A stretch of DNA of 64,000 nt from Phreatobacter oligotrophus (GCF_003046185.1 NZ_PZZL01000005.1:186001-250000); one strand, 5' to 3'. Numbered from the stretch's first letter, positions 46,749-57,154 are shown. Translations and numbers: made by a program. Notes: generated by a model not told the origin, from the sequence alone.

Positions 46749-49058
46749 ATGCTGAGCGATCCCATCTCCCTGACGCGGCCGGGCCTGCGCGGCATTCTCA
46801 CCGGCACGCTCGCCGTGCTCACCGCGGCGCTGATCCTCTCGGTCACCGCGGTCGTCGTCTGGACCGCGACGCGCGAGACCCAGCGCTCGATCGGCCGCTC
46901 GCTCGGCGATCTCGCCGCCTTCATGCGCGAGGCGCTGGAGAGCGACGTCTATGAGCGCTGGCGCTCCATGCGCACACTCTCGACCCTTCCGGCCTTCACC
47001 AATGCGGGTGCCAGCTACCAGGGCCGCCGCATCATCCTCGACCGCGTGAAGTCCAACGTCGAGGAGATCGTCTGGATCGGCCTCGCCGACATGGACGGCC
47101 GCGTCATCGTCGCCTCCGGCGGCGAGCGCGAGGGATCGTCCGTCGCCGACCGCCGCTGGTTCGCCGCGGCCCGTGCCCGCACCGCCCCCTCCAACGGCCA
47201 GCAGGAGCGCCCGACGGTGCAGACCACGCCCGGCGAGCGCGTGGTCGAGATCGGCGTCCACCTGCGCGACAATGACGGCCAGTCCGTCGGCATCATGGGG
47301 ATGCTGGTGAGCTGGGACTGGCTCGGCCACCTGCGCCGTTCGCTCATCGACCGCTCGCAGGGCCGCCAGTCCGACCTCGAGGTGATCGTGCTGGACCGCG
47401 ATGGCCGCGTCGTCATCGGCGATCCCGCCCATCTCGGCGCCGGCCTCGCGCGGCGCACCGCCGATCGCAGTGACGGCTTCCAGATCGACACGCTCCCCGA
47501 TGGGCGCACCATGGTCATCGGCACCAGCCGTGCCTCTGGCGGGCGCAACATCGACGGCCTCGGCTGGCAGATCGTCGTGACCTCCAACGCCGAGGTGGCC
47601 TTCGCGCCCGTGCGGGAGCTGCGCCGCCAGATCGTCGCCGCCGGCGGCATTGTCGGCCTCATGGTGCTGATTGCCGGCTGGTGGGTGGCCGGCCGCATCG
47701 CCAGCCCGCTGCAATCCATCGCCGCCCGCGCCGACCGCGTCGGCCTCGCCGATGCGCTGGACGGCGTGGTCATCGAGGTGCCGAAGAGTTCGTCGCAGGA
47801 GATCGTCTCGCTCGCCGCCTCGCTGCAGGGGATGATCGACCGCCTCGCCGACAACGAGGAGGCGCTGAGGCACCTCGCCAATACGCTGGAGCACCGCGTG
47901 GCCGACCGCACGGCGGAGCTCGAGACGGCGAACCGCGCCCTTTCGGCTGCGCGCGACGACGCGGTGGCCGCCACCGCCGCCAAGTCGCGCTTCCTCGCCG
48001 CAGCGAGCCATGACCTGCGCCAGCCGCTCCATGCGCTGTCGCTCTTTGCCAATGCGCTGTCCCGGCGCGTGCAGAACGACGAGCAGCGCCGCCTCGTCTC
48101 CAACATGGAGACGACGCTGGGATCGCTGCAGGACATGTTCAGCGCGCTGCTGGATGTGTCGCGGCTGGATGCCGGCATCGTCATCGCCGAGCCGCGCACC
48201 TTCGTCATCGGCGACCTCCTGGAGCGCGTCGCCGTCGACTTCCGGGCGCAGGCCGCATCCCATGGCCTCGACTTCGGCCTCGTCTCCTCGCGGCTCGCGG
48301 TCGTCAGCGACCCGATCCTCCTCGAAACGATCCTCCGCAACCTCGTCGGCAATGCCCTGAAGTTCACCGCCGACGGCAAGGTGCTGGTCGGCATCCGCCG
48401 CCGCGGCGACCATGCCGTGCTCGAGATCCACGATACAGGCCCCGGCATCGCCGAAGAGGATCGCGAGCGCATCTTCGACGAGTTCGAACGCTCGAAGGAC
48501 GCGGCCCATGGGCAGAACGACGGCCTCGGCCTCGGCCTGTCCATCGTGCGGCGCCTCTGCGCCCTGCTCGGCCACCGCATCACCCTCACCGGACGGCGCG
48601 GCCATGGCACGGTGGTGCGGGTGGAACTGCCCATCGCCACCTCGGACCTCCCGGCCGTCGCCTCGCCCGCCGTGCAGCCGGACCTGTCGCTTGCCGGCCG
48701 CCACATTCTCATCCTCGACGACGAGCCGATGATCGTCGACGCCCTCGCCCGCACCCTGCGCGACGACGGCGCCACGGTCTCGGCGGCCGGGGACAGCGCC
48801 CAGGCGACGCGCCTCCTCGCCGACGGCGAGCCGGTGGACCTCGCGGTCATCGATCTTCAGCTGGAGCGCGGCGTCGACGGCCTCGACCTCATCGAGCGCT
48901 GGCGGCGGGAGAGCGCCTTCGGCAAGCCGGCCCTCATCGTCACGGGTTCGACCGATCCGCAGACCCTGGCGCGGCTGCAGGCGAGCGGCACGCCCTGGCT
49001 CACCAAGCCGGTGGCCCTGCCGGTGCTGCGGGCGACGCTCGCCCGGTTGATGGCCTGA
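46749..49058 (+). CDS. Hybrid sensor histidine kinase with receiver domain
   Basis: The 769-aa product has membrane helix 1 (ILTGTLAVLTAALILSVTAV), a periplasmic dCache-like domain (about 45-290), helix 2 near 295-315 and HAMP. HisKA follows with His421 in ASHDLRQPLHALSLF, then a HATPase with NLVGNALKFT, DTGPGI and GLGLGLSIV. The C-terminal receiver has Asp702 in VIDLQLE and Lys in TKPV. The SHDLRQPLHAL type often works with NarL-family regulators, which fits the convergent neighbour. ATG 46749 is just before helix 1; the frame is open far upstream only because of GC bias. Confidence 0.93.
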   Translation: MLSDPISLTRPGLRGILTGTLAVLTAALILSVTAVVVWTATRETQRSIGRSLGDLAAFMREALESDVYERWRSMRTLSTLPAFTNAGASYQGRRIILDRVKSNVEEIVWIGLADMDGRVIVASGGEREGSSVADRRWFAAARARTAPSNGQQERPTVQTTPGERVVEIGVHLRDNDGQSVGIMGMLVSWDWLGHLRRSLIDRSQGRQSDLEVIVLDRDGRVVIGDPAHLGAGLARRTADRSDGFQIDTLPDGRTMVIGTSRASGGRNIDGLGWQIVVTSNAEVAFAPVRELRRQIVAAGGIVGLMVLIAGWWVAGRIASPLQSIAARADRVGLADALDGVVIEVPKSSSQEIVSLAASLQGMIDRLADNEEALRHLANTLEHRVADRTAELETANRALSAARDDAVAATAAKSRFLAAASHDLRQPLHALSLFANALSRRVQNDEQRRLVSNMETTLGSLQDMFSALLDVSRLDAGIVIAEPRTFVIGDLLERVAVDFRAQAASHGLDFGLVSSRLAVVSDPILLETILRNLVGNALKFTADGKVLVGIRRRGDHAVLEIHDTGPGIAEEDRERIFDEFERSKDAAHGQNDGLGLGLSIVRRLCALLGHRITLTGRRGHGTVVRVELPIATSDLPAVASPAVQPDLSLAGRHILILDDEPMIVDALARTLRDDGATVSAAGDSAQATRLLADGEPVDLAVIDLQLERGVDGLDLIERWRRESAFGKPALIVTGSTDPQTLARLQASGTPWLTKPVALPVLRATLARLMA

Positions 49059-49694
49059 TCAGCGCCCGAGGAGCGGCGCCGCGATGGCCGCAGCCGCGGC
49101 GCGGTTCGACACGCCGAGATGGCGGAACACAGCGGCGAGGTGGATCTTCACCGTGCCATGGCCGAGATCGAGCGCGCGGGCGATCTCCTTGTTGGAGCGG
49201 CCCTCGACCAAGAGGTCCAGCACCTCGCGCTGGCGCGGCGTGAGCCGGGCGAGGTCGATGCCGGAGGAGGACGGCTCCGCGGCGTGGCCCGTGGACTGGG
49301 CGAGCGTCGCCGGCACGTAGATGGCGCCGCCAAGGATGGTGCGGAGCGCCGCCACGAGGTCGTCGTCCTTGAGGCCCTTGGGCACGAAGCCATTGACCCC
49401 CGCGGCAAGCGCCGCCAGCACGTCGGTGCGGCTGTCGGAGCCACTCACCACGGCGATGGGCAGGTCCGGATAGCATTCGCGGACAGCGGCGAGCGAAGCG
49501 GCGCTCTGCATGCCCGGCATGGACAGGTCGAAAATGGCGAGGGCGATGCCGTCCGTATCGCCGAGGCGGGACAGGGCCTCGTCCAGCGAGGCGGCCTCCT
49601 CCACGTCGTCGAAACCGAGCCTGTCCTTCAGCGTGAAGGCCAGGCCCATGCGATACATTCCGTGGTCGTCGGCGATGACGGCAATACGCGACAT
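49059..49694 (-). CDS. NarL/LuxR-family response regulator
   Basis: The 211-aa product has an N-terminal receiver (ADDHGMYRMG, phospho-acceptor Asp56 in AIFDLSMPGM, Lys in FVPKGL) and a C-terminal LuxR helix-turn-helix (LTPRQREVLDLLVEGRSNKE, then IARALDLGHGTVKIHLAAVF). It is the likely partner of the hybrid kinase: the two genes are convergent and their stop codons touch (49058/49059). It also lies 84 bp downstream of the RND pump gene on the same strand, separated by a hairpin. Confidence 0.92.
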   Translation of the reverse strand: MSRIAVIADDHGMYRMGLAFTLKDRLGFDDVEEAASLDEALSRLGDTDGIALAIFDLSMPGMQSAASLAAVRECYPDLPIAVVSGSDSRTDVLAALAAGVNGFVPKGLKDDDLVAALRTILGGAIYVPATLAQSTGHAAEPSSSGIDLARLTPRQREVLDLLVEGRSNKEIARALDLGHGTVKIHLAAVFRHLGVSNRAAAAAIAAPLLGR

Positions 49695-49740
49695 GGACGA
49701 CAGGCGTAGGGCCGCAGCGGCTTGTCTGTCAATTGGGACA

Positions 49741-49770
49741 GGTCGCGGGGTGGGTCACAGCCCCGCGACC
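49741..49770 (-). terminator. Hairpin between RND pump and response regulator
   Basis: GGTCGCGGGG (49741-49750) and CCCCGCGACC (49761-49770) form a perfect 10-bp stem just after the RND stop codon on the minus strand. There is no U-run, so it may only partly stop transcription into the regulator. Confidence 0.65.
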
Positions 49771-49778
49771 TTGATCGA

Positions 49779-52700
49779 TCACTCGGCCGGCTGGCGCACG
49801 CCGGTGCCGGCCTCGACGGTCGCCGCCTCCGGCGCGTTGCCGCGACGCGACAGCCAGGTCGCGAGGCCATCGAACATCAGATAGACGACCGGCGTGATGT
49901 AGAGCGTCAGCAGCTGCGACACGGCGAGGCCGCCGACCACCGCCACGCCCAGCGGCATGCGCAGCTCGGCGCCGGCGCCATGGCCGATGGCGATCGGCAC
50001 CGCGCCGAGGATGGCGCAGAGCGTCGTCATCATGATCGGGCGGAAGCGCAGCACCGCCGCCTCGACAATGGCCTCCTTCGCCGACACGCCCTGGTGCCGT
50101 CGTTCGATCGCGAAGTCGACCATCATGATGGCGTTCTTCTTGACGATGCCGATCAGCATGACGAGGCCGATCATGGCGATGACCGAGAGGTCGAAGCCGG
50201 TGAGCTGCAGCGTCAGGAGCGCGCCGATGCCGGCCGATGGCAGGCCCGACAGGATGGTCAGCGGGTGGATGAAGCTCTCATAGAGGATGCCGAGGATGAT
50301 GTAGATCACCAGCACCGCCGCGAAGAGCAGCAGGCCCTGGTTGGCCACCGCCTGCTGGAACACCTGCGCGGTGCCCTGGAAGCTGGTCGCCACCGTCGCC
50401 GGCAGGCCGACCTCGCGGGCCGCCGCCTCGATCCGCGTCACCGCCTCCGACAGGGCGAGGCCCGGCGGCAGGTTGAACGAGACCGTCACGGCGGGAAGCT
50501 GGGCAAGGTGGCCGACGGTCAGCGCCGTCGGCTGCTCGCGCAGCGTCGCCACCGCATCGAGCGGCACGATGGCGCCGTTCGAGGAGCGCACCGTCAGGCG
50601 GCGCAGCATGGTGGTCGTGTCGTTGAACTTCGGATCGGCCTCGATGATCACCTGGTAGGTGTCCTCGGAGGCATAGATGGTCGAGACCTGCCGCGCGCCG
50701 AAGGCCGAGTAGAGCGTCGAGCGCACCTGGTCGGCGTTGACGCCGAGCCGGGATGCCGCGTCGCGATTGACATCGACGATCGTCGAGCGGGCCCGCATCT
50801 GCAGGTCCGAATTGACGTCGAGGATGCCCGGCAGCGTGCGCATCTTCGCCTCGACGAGCTGGGCGTAGTGGCGCAGCTGCTCGAGGTCGGGGCTGGTCAG
50901 CGTGTACTGGTACTGCGACCGGCTCTGCACCGCGCCGACATTGATCGACTGGACCGGCACGAAGAAGATCTGGATGCCCGGAACCTCGCCGGCCAGCCGG
51001 CGCAGGCGGCTGATGACCACCTGGATCGAGTCCTTGCGCTCCGGCTTGTCGCGCAGCGTGATGAACAGGCGGCCGGCATTCTGCGTGTTGGCGGCATTGC
51101 CGCCGCCGGCATTGGCCATGACCAGCGCGACGTCGGGATCCTTGCGGATCGCCGCGGCCAGCGCCTGGGTCCGCTCCACCATGGTGGCGAAGGAGGCATC
51201 GTCCGGCGCGATCGTGGCGGCGGTGATGAGGCCGTTATCCTCGATCGGGAAGAAGCCCTTCGGGATGTCGCGGAACAGCACGTAGGTCAGGCCGAACGTG
51301 CCGAGCGTGACGCCGAGCATGATGACCGGGATGCCCACCACCTTGCGCACAGACCAGCCGTAGCCGCGGGTCACCGCGGTGAAGAAGGCCTCGAACCAGC
51401 GCAGCAGGAAGAAGGGCTTGGCGTGATGGTCGATGGGCTTCAGGACGCGCGAGCACAGCATCGGCGTCAGCGTCAGCGACACGATGCCGGAGATGAGGAT
51501 GGCCACCGAGATGACCACGCCGAACTGCGCGAACATGCGGCCGACAACGCCGCCCATGAACAGGACTGGGATGAACACCGCGACCAGCGAGATGGTCATG
51601 GAGATGATGGTGAAGCCCACCTCGCGCGAGCCGACCAGCGCCGCCTGGAAGGGGTCCATGCCCTCCTCGATATGGCGCATGATGTTCTCGAGCATGACGA
51701 TGGCGTCGTCGACCACGAAGCCCACAGCCAATGTCAGGGCGAGCAGCGAGATGTTGTCGATCGAATAGCCGAGCACATGCATCACCGCGAAGGTGCCGAC
51801 GATGGAGATCGGCAGCGCCGCGGCGGGGATCAGCGTCGCGCGCCAGCTCTTCAGGAAGAACCAGATGACGATGATGACGAGCAGTGCGGCGAGGGCCAGC
51901 GTGAACTGCACGTCGGCGACGGACTCGCGGATGGAGATGGAGCGGTCGTTCAGCACGCTGATCTCATAGGAGGCAGGAGCCTCCTGGCGGATCTGCGGCA
52001 GCAGCGCGCGCACCCGGTCCACCACCTCGACGGTGTTGGCGTCGGGCTGGCGCTGGACGGCGAGCACGATGCCGCGCTTGCCGTTGAGCCAGGCGGCGAT
52101 GCGGTCATTCTCGACGCCGTCGATGGGCGTGGCGACATCGGAGACGCGCACAGGCGCGCCGTTCTGCCAGGCGACGATCACCGGGCCATATTCGGCGGCG
52201 CGCATCAGCGGGCCGGTGGCGTCGAGGATCGCGGCGCGGCCGCCCTCGTTGACCGAGCCGAGCGGACGGTTGGAATTGGCGTTGGTGAGCGCATTCTGCA
52301 GGTCGGCCAGCGTCAGGCCGCGGGCGGCCAGCTGGTCGAGGTCGGCGCGCACGCGCACCGCATATTTCTGCGTGCCGAAGACCTGCACCTGGGCAACGCC
52401 CGGCAGCGAGGCCATGCGCGGCAGGATCGTCGAGTTGGCGAAGCGGTCAACGTCGGACAGGCGCGCGAGGTCCGAGGAGATGGCGAGGAAGATGACCGGC
52501 TGGTCGGCCGGGTTGACCTTCCTGAAGCTCGGCGGCGTCGTCAGCTCGGCCGGCAGGCGGCGCATGGCCGTCGAGATCTGCGACTGCACGTCGAGCGCGG
52601 CGCCGTCGATGGAGCGGTTGAGGTCGAACTGCAGCACGATGGAGGTGTTGCCGAGCGACGAGGTCGAGGTCATCGAGGTGACGCCGGCAATGGTCGAGAA

Positions 52701-52907
52701 CTGCTTCTCGAGAACCAGGGCCACCGAGGAGGCCATGGTCTCCGGGCTGGCGCCGGGAAGCTGGGCTGTGACCTGGATCGTGGGGAAGTCGACGCGCGGA
52801 ATGGCCGCCACCGGCAGCTGCCGGTAGCCGAACATGCCGGCGGCGAGGAAGGAGACCATCAGCAGGATGGTCATCACGGGACGGCGGATGCAGAGCTCCG
52901 AGATCAT
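49779..52907 (-). CDS. RND multidrug efflux permease (HAE-1, MdtB/MdtC/AcrB type)
   Basis: The 1042-aa product is the inner-membrane proton-driven pump. It starts with [20 protein letters not shown] and [19 protein letters not shown], and has two large periplasmic loops (about 35-330 and 560-860). The proton-relay aspartates are in [16 protein letters not shown] of helix 4. The MdtB/C-like features are the start and the [15 protein letters not shown] segment. It forms a tripartite system with the adaptor upstream and an outer-membrane channel that is not encoded here. Likely substrates are hydrophobic drugs or bile-type compounds. Confidence 0.94.
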   Translation of the reverse strand: MISELCIRRPVMTILLMVSFLAAGMFGYRQLPVAAIPRVDFPTIQVTAQLPGASPETMASSVALVLEKQFSTIAGVTSMTSTSSLGNTSIVLQFDLNRSIDGAALDVQSQISTAMRRLPAELTTPPSFRKVNPADQPVIFLAISSDLARLSDVDRFANSTILPRMASLPGVAQVQVFGTQKYAVRVRADLDQLAARGLTLADLQNALTNANSNRPLGSVNEGGRAAILDATGPLMRAAEYGPVIVAWQNGAPVRVSDVATPIDGVENDRIAAWLNGKRGIVLAVQRQPDANTVEVVDRVRALLPQIRQEAPASYEISVLNDRSISIRESVADVQFTLALAALLVIIVIWFFLKSWRATLIPAAALPISIVGTFAVMHVLGYSIDNISLLALTLAVGFVVDDAIVMLENIMRHIEEGMDPFQAALVGSREVGFTIISMTISLVAVFIPVLFMGGVVGRMFAQFGVVISVAILISGIVSLTLTPMLCSRVLKPIDHHAKPFFLLRWFEAFFTAVTRGYGWSVRKVVGIPVIMLGVTLGTFGLTYVLFRDIPKGFFPIEDNGLITAATIAPDDASFATMVERTQALAAAIRKDPDVALVMANAGGGNAANTQNAGRLFITLRDKPERKDSIQVVISRLRRLAGEVPGIQIFFVPVQSINVGAVQSRSQYQYTLTSPDLEQLRHYAQLVEAKMRTLPGILDVNSDLQMRARSTIVDVNRDAASRLGVNADQVRSTLYSAFGARQVSTIYASEDTYQVIIEADPKFNDTTTMLRRLTVRSSNGAIVPLDAVATLREQPTALTVGHLAQLPAVTVSFNLPPGLALSEAVTRIEAAAREVGLPATVATSFQGTAQVFQQAVANQGLLLFAAVLVIYIILGILYESFIHPLTILSGLPSAGIGALLTLQLTGFDLSVIAMIGLVMLIGIVKKNAIMMVDFAIERRHQGVSAKEAIVEAAVLRFRPIMMTTLCAILGAVPIAIGHGAGAELRMPLGVAVVGGLAVSQLLTLYITPVVYLMFDGLATWLSRRGNAPEAATVEAGTGVRQPAE

Positions 52908-52920
52908 GGCGGTGCGCTCC

Positions 52921-54135
52921 TCAGCTCTGCGGATCGCGGGCGGCGGGCGCCTCGGCCGTGCCGGCCGCTCGCTCGGTCACGGCGACGCCGTTGGCGATGC
53001 GCAGCTGGCCTGACGTGATGACCTGTTCGCCACCCGACAGCCCCTCGCTGATGACGGCGACGTCACCCATGGTGCGGGACACCTTGACCTGGGCGACCGC
53101 AGCGCGGCCGTCCTTCACGGTGAAGACGTAAGGCCCGTTCTGGCCAACCTGCAGGGCCATCACCGGCACGACCACCGCGTCCTGCTGGGAGCCGAGCGTC
53201 ACCTTCACCGGCACGAAGGCGCCCGGCCAGAGCTGCTCGGAGCCGTTCTGCATCAGCGCCTTGGCGGTGACGGTGCCGGTGGTGAGGTCGACCTGGTTCT
53301 CGACGAAGGCGATGGAGCCGGTCGCCGTGCGGCTGCCGGCCCGGGCCTCGACCTGGATGCGGGTCGGATCGTCCTGCACCATCGCGCGCATCTCGAAGAA
53401 GGTCGTCTGCGGCACGGCGAAGGCGATGTAGATCGGGTCGATCTGGTTGATCGTGGTCATCGCCGCCACGTCCGCCGAGCGCACGAAGGCGCCGGGCTTG
53501 GAGGTGATCGAGCCGATGCGGCCCGAAACGGGGGCGCGGATCAGCGTATAGCTCAGCTGGGTGGCGATGGAGTTGCGGTTGGCCTCGTCGGAGGCGAGCT
53601 GCGCCTCGACCGCCTTGACGTTGGAAATGGCGTTGTCGCGGGCGACCTCGGTGCCGACATTGCGGCGGGCGAGATCGATGGCGCGGTCGCGATCGCGGAC
53701 GGCCTGCTCGAGCTGGGCCTTGGTGCGCAGGATCTGCGCCTCGATCTGCGCGAGCTGGGCCTTCAGCACCCGGTCATCGAGCGTGAAGAGCAGGTCGCCC
53801 TCCTTCACCGAGGCGCCCTCGGCGACGTGGACCTGCGCGACCTGCGTGTCGAGGCGCGACTTGATCTGCAGCGCGGCGATCGGCTGGACCGTTCCCACCG
53901 CCTCGACCTCGATCGGCATGGTGCGCCGCTCGGCGCGGCCGAGCGTGACGGAGACCGGGGGCGGGCCCGCCGGACGCCGGGCCTGCTGGCCCTGGGGCGC
54001 CGCAGCCTGCTGCGTGCCGCCCTGGCCGATCAGGGCCTGGGCCTGGTGATAGGCCTTCTCGGCAAGATCGGGGCGCCAGGTGGCAATCCCCCCGATGACC
54101 GCCAGCAAACCGAAGACGATAATGACCCGCAGCAT
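52921..54135 (-). CDS. RND efflux periplasmic adaptor (membrane fusion protein)
   Basis: The 404-aa product has an N-terminal anchor ([19 protein letters not shown]), a lipoyl half-motif ([20 protein letters not shown]), a helical hairpin rich in Gln/Ala/Arg ([20 protein letters not shown]) and beta-barrel and membrane-proximal domains ending [15 protein letters not shown]. It joins the RND pump to the outer-membrane channel. ATG 54135 is placed right before the anchor; a GTG at 54180 is possible. The pump gene follows after 13 bp. Confidence 0.92.
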   Translation of the reverse strand: MLRVIIVFGLLAVIGGIATWRPDLAEKAYHQAQALIGQGGTQQAAAPQGQQARRPAGPPPVSVTLGRAERRTMPIEVEAVGTVQPIAALQIKSRLDTQVAQVHVAEGASVKEGDLLFTLDDRVLKAQLAQIEAQILRTKAQLEQAVRDRDRAIDLARRNVGTEVARDNAISNVKAVEAQLASDEANRNSIATQLSYTLIRAPVSGRIGSITSKPGAFVRSADVAAMTTINQIDPIYIAFAVPQTTFFEMRAMVQDDPTRIQVEARAGSRTATGSIAFVENQVDLTTGTVTAKALMQNGSEQLWPGAFVPVKVTLGSQQDAVVVPVMALQVGQNGPYVFTVKDGRAAVAQVKVSRTMGDVAVISEGLSGGEQVITSGQLRIANGVAVTERAAGTAEAPAARDPQS

Positions 54136-54185
54136 GGACCCGCCTGTCCCTGACTGGGCAAGGCCATGGACGAGATCCACAGCCA

Positions 54186-54225
54186 GCCGGAATTTCCCTT
54201 AGGACAACATAGGACAATTTCCGGC
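54186..54225. promoter_or_regulatory. Candidate operator of the efflux operon
   Basis: Two direct repeats TAGGACAA (54200-54207 and 54210-54217) spaced one helical turn apart lie inside an inverted repeat GCCGGAATTT/AATTTCCGGC (54186-54195 and 54216-54225). This sits 50-90 bp upstream of the adaptor start, where a regulator would act. The protein that binds it is unknown. Confidence 0.45.
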
Positions 54226-54291
54226 GACGACCATTCGACCCGATGGTCTAGGCCATGTCTTCGCGAGGCAGGCGCGGGCGCCCGGCAGATG

Positions 54292-55287
54292 TCAGCCGGC
54301 GGAGGCAGGCTCCGGGCGCACCGTGCGGGTCCAGAGCGAGTGCTTCGGGTCGAGGATGAAGGTCAGCAGCAGCTTCGTCCACGAGCGGTGCGAGGGCAGC
54401 GTCAGGTAGAATTCCGGTGCAATCCGCGTCACTTCGGGCAGCTTGTTCCACGGAATCGACGGAAAATCGTGGTGCTCGTTGTGGTAGCCGATGTTCAGCG
54501 CGATGCCGTTGAGCGGCCCGTAATAGTTGGCCGTGTCGTGCTGCTCGTCGCCGGTGAAATGCTCCTGCACCCAGCGCGCCCCAAGCGGATGCAGGCTGAG
54601 CGCGAACCAGAACGAGGCGAAGAGATAGACCACGGCGTTCCAGCCGAAGGCATAGGCAAGGCCGAGGGCGACCGCCGCATTGGCGGCATAGTTGGCGACC
54701 GCCCAGCCGTCGGCCGGCACGACGCCGCGGACCCGCGTCACCCGCAGCAGCTGGAACACGGGGAAGAACAGGAACCAGAGCGCCTTGCGCCAGGCGGAGT
54801 GGCCGACCAGCCGCGCCTCCCATTCGGAGGGAATGTCGGTGTCGCGCTCCATCTCGCCGAGATGCGAGTGATGGGCGAGGTGGCAGGAGCGGAAGCCCAT
54901 GCCGCCCGGAAGCACCGAGGGCAGGTCGGCGGCCAGCAGCACCAGGCGGTTGGCGAAGCGGCTGCGGAAGATGAGGTTATGCGTGGCGTCGTGGATGACG
55001 ACGTAGAGCGCGTGGTTCAGGAACGCGCCGAAACCGTAGGCGACGATCAGCGCCAGCCACCACCAGGAGAGGCCTGCCCAGCCGAAGGCGGCGGCAAGGC
55101 CGAGCTGGGTGGAGACGTAGAGCGCCATGATGGCGGCCGTCCAGGGATTGCGCCCGATGAGACCGCGGATCTCCGGATGGGCCTTGAGGATCATCTTGGC
55201 GCGGGTGGAATGGGTGTCGCCGAGTGCGGGGACAAAGGTCTCCTCTTCGTCGACGTCGAATTCCACGGTGCGCGGAAGGCTGTTCAT
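54292..55287 (-). CDS. Fatty-acid/sphingolipid desaturase, DEGS-like
   Basis: The 331-aa membrane di-iron enzyme has the three histidine boxes HDATH (99-103), HLAHH (136-140) and HNEHH (269-273). Beyond the boxes it resembles eukaryotic sphingolipid delta-4 desaturase (DEGS): ILKAHPEIRGLI near the N terminus, DIPSEWEARL, LHPLGARWVQEHF, NYYGPLNGIALNIGYHNEHH and DFPSIPWNKLPEVTRIAPEFY. The first ~50 residues fit a DEGS-type lipid-desaturase head. About four membrane helices are visible. Substrate assignment to ceramide or another long-chain amide lipid is by homology only. It is preceded on the same strand by aidB after 130 bp. Confidence 0.87.
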   Translation of the reverse strand: MNSLPRTVEFDVDEEETFVPALGDTHSTRAKMILKAHPEIRGLIGRNPWTAAIMALYVSTQLGLAAAFGWAGLSWWWLALIVAYGFGAFLNHALYVVIHDATHNLIFRSRFANRLVLLAADLPSVLPGGMGFRSCHLAHHSHLGEMERDTDIPSEWEARLVGHSAWRKALWFLFFPVFQLLRVTRVRGVVPADGWAVANYAANAAVALGLAYAFGWNAVVYLFASFWFALSLHPLGARWVQEHFTGDEQHDTANYYGPLNGIALNIGYHNEHHDFPSIPWNKLPEVTRIAPEFYLTLPSHRSWTKLLLTFILDPKHSLWTRTVRPEPASAG

Positions 55288-55417
55288 GCCGGTCTCCTCG
55301 GTGCCGGCGAGCTCCGCCTGCTGCGCCGCACCATCGGCGTTGAGCGATGCCCGAAGCGACAGGGGCGGTCAAGCGCCGCCATGCCCGCCCGAGGTCACGA
55401 TCCCGCAAGCCCCGGGG

Positions 55418-57055
55418 TCAGGCGGCGACGCGGGCAAGGATTACCGCAACGTCGGCCGCCGCCGGCAGGACGCCGAAGCTGCGTCCGCCCTCGGCCCCGA
55501 GCCGCGTCGCGATGAAGGCCTCGGAGACGGCCGCCGGCGCGCCCTGCACCAGCAGCGCCCCCTGCAGCACCAGCGCCATGCGCTCGGCCACACGGCGGGC
55601 ATCGGCCTCCGCGGGGATGCGCTTCAGGAGGCCGAAGAGATCGTCCATGGCCGCATCGAGCACCGCGCTCTGCCCGCGGGCCGCCATGACCTCCGCCGCG
55701 AAGGCCTCCCGCGCCGCCGGCTCACGGTGCAGCGTGCGCAGGATGTCGAGCGCAATGACATTGCCCGAGCCCTCCCAGATGGCGTTGAGCGGGCTTTCGC
55801 GGAACAGCCGCGGCAGCGGGCTCTCCTCCACGTAGCCGGCGCCGCCATGGCACTCCATGCATTCGTAGACGAAGTTGGGATTGCGCTTGGTGAGCCAGTA
55901 TTTCGCCACGGCCACCGCCAGCCGGGCGAAGGCGCGCTCATGCTCATCCGTTCCCGAAAAGGCGCGGGCCACCCGCAGGGTCAGCGCCACCGCCGCCTCG
56001 TATTCGAGCGCGAGATCGGCCACCACCGCCCGCATGGCCGGCTGGTCGATCAGCGTCTTCTGGAAGGCGCGGCGGTTGGCGACGTGATGATGGGCCTGGG
56101 CCAGCGCCATGCGCATGATGCCGATGGTTCCGGCGATCGTGTCGAGGCGGGTGTGGTGCACCATCTCGATGATGGTCGAAACGCCCCTGCCCTCCTCGCC
56201 GAGCAGCACGGCATGGGTGTCGTGATACTCGATCTCGGAGGAGGCGTTGGACTTGTTGCCGAGCTTGTCCTTGAGCCGCATGACATGGAGGCTGTTGCGC
56301 TCGCCGTCGGGCTGGATGCGCGGCACCAGAAAGCACGAGAGCCCCGCCTCGGTCTGCGCCAACGTCAGGAAGGCGTCGCACATCGGCGCCGAGCAGAACC
56401 ACTTGTGGCCGACGAGGCGCCAGGCCCCGCCATCCCGGAAGGCGCGCGTCGTGTTCGCGCGCACGTCGCTGCCGCCCTGCTTCTCGGTCATGGCCATGCC
56501 GATGGTGACGCCGCGCTTCTCGGCGATGGGCCGCAAGGGCGCGTCGTAGCGGCCGCCGACGATCTTAGGCACCCACTGCGCCGCGACCTCGCTCTGGTGG
56601 CGCAGCGCCGGCACGCTCGCATAGGTCATGGAGATCGGGCACATCGTCCCCTGCTCGACCTCGGAGAACAGGGCGAGCAGCGCCGCATGGGCGACATGGG
56701 CGCCCGGCCTCTCCTCGGCCCAGGCGATGGAGTGGATGCGATGCTCCATCGCGAGGTCCATCAGCCGGTGATAGCTCGGATGGAACCGCACCTCGTCGAT
56801 GCGCCGGCCATAGCGGTCGAAGACGGTGAGCTCCGGCGGATAGCGGTTGGCCTCCTCGCCCGCCGCCAGAACCTCCTCGCGGCCGAGTTCCGCACCCAGC
56901 GCCGCGAGCGGCGCGCCGACCCAGTCGCCGCCCTCCCTCAGCGCCCAGTGCGACAGGATCGGATCGGAGGCGAAGAGGTTCCGCCCGGCAAAGTCCGGCG
57001 GCTGGTTGAAGACCTCATGGGTGAGGAGCCGGGTCGAGGGCGCGTGGCGGGGCAT
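55418..57055 (-). CDS. aidB: Acyl-CoA dehydrogenase, AidB type
   Basis: The 545-aa FAD enzyme shows the AidB layout: long N-terminal region (THEVFNQPPDFAGRNLFASD), FAD/substrate motif GMAMTEKQGGSDVRANTT, WFCSAPMCDAFLTLAQ, and C-terminal YVCMECHGGAGYVEESPLPR-like sequence (YECMECHGGAGYVEESPLPR). AidB is part of the adaptive response to alkylation damage in enterics and has weak isovaleryl-CoA dehydrogenase activity. It is longer than typical acyl-CoA dehydrogenases, as expected for AidB. No ada or alkB gene is nearby. Confidence 0.87.
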   Translation of the reverse strand: MPRHAPSTRLLTHEVFNQPPDFAGRNLFASDPILSHWALREGGDWVGAPLAALGAELGREEVLAAGEEANRYPPELTVFDRYGRRIDEVRFHPSYHRLMDLAMEHRIHSIAWAEERPGAHVAHAALLALFSEVEQGTMCPISMTYASVPALRHQSEVAAQWVPKIVGGRYDAPLRPIAEKRGVTIGMAMTEKQGGSDVRANTTRAFRDGGAWRLVGHKWFCSAPMCDAFLTLAQTEAGLSCFLVPRIQPDGERNSLHVMRLKDKLGNKSNASSEIEYHDTHAVLLGEEGRGVSTIIEMVHHTRLDTIAGTIGIMRMALAQAHHHVANRRAFQKTLIDQPAMRAVVADLALEYEAAVALTLRVARAFSGTDEHERAFARLAVAVAKYWLTKRNPNFVYECMECHGGAGYVEESPLPRLFRESPLNAIWEGSGNVIALDILRTLHREPAAREAFAAEVMAARGQSAVLDAAMDDLFGLLKRIPAEADARRVAERMALVLQGALLVQGAPAAVSEAFIATRLGAEGGRSFGVLPAAADVAVILARVAA

Positions 57056-57154
57056 GATGTCTCTCCGCGATCGGACGCTTCAGACAGCCGAGAGTGCCAC
57101 AGGGCGACCCGTCCCGCCCCTCGCCCGAATGGCGGTCAGGCGCACGAATAGAGA

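Noticed and set aside
44560-48704. Long minus-strand frames opposite the TonB receptor and the hybrid kinase
   Set aside because: Both have shadow-type composition; the plus-strand proteins have complete family motifs.
49722-53018. Open frame of 1098 codons on the plus strand opposite the RND pump
   Set aside because: It is an antisense shadow rich in Arg, His and Asp with no domain. The RND permease is full length with all motifs.
55127-57151. Plus-strand frame of 674 codons opposite desaturase and AidB
   Set aside because: It covers parts of two well-supported genes and their gap, and resembles no protein.
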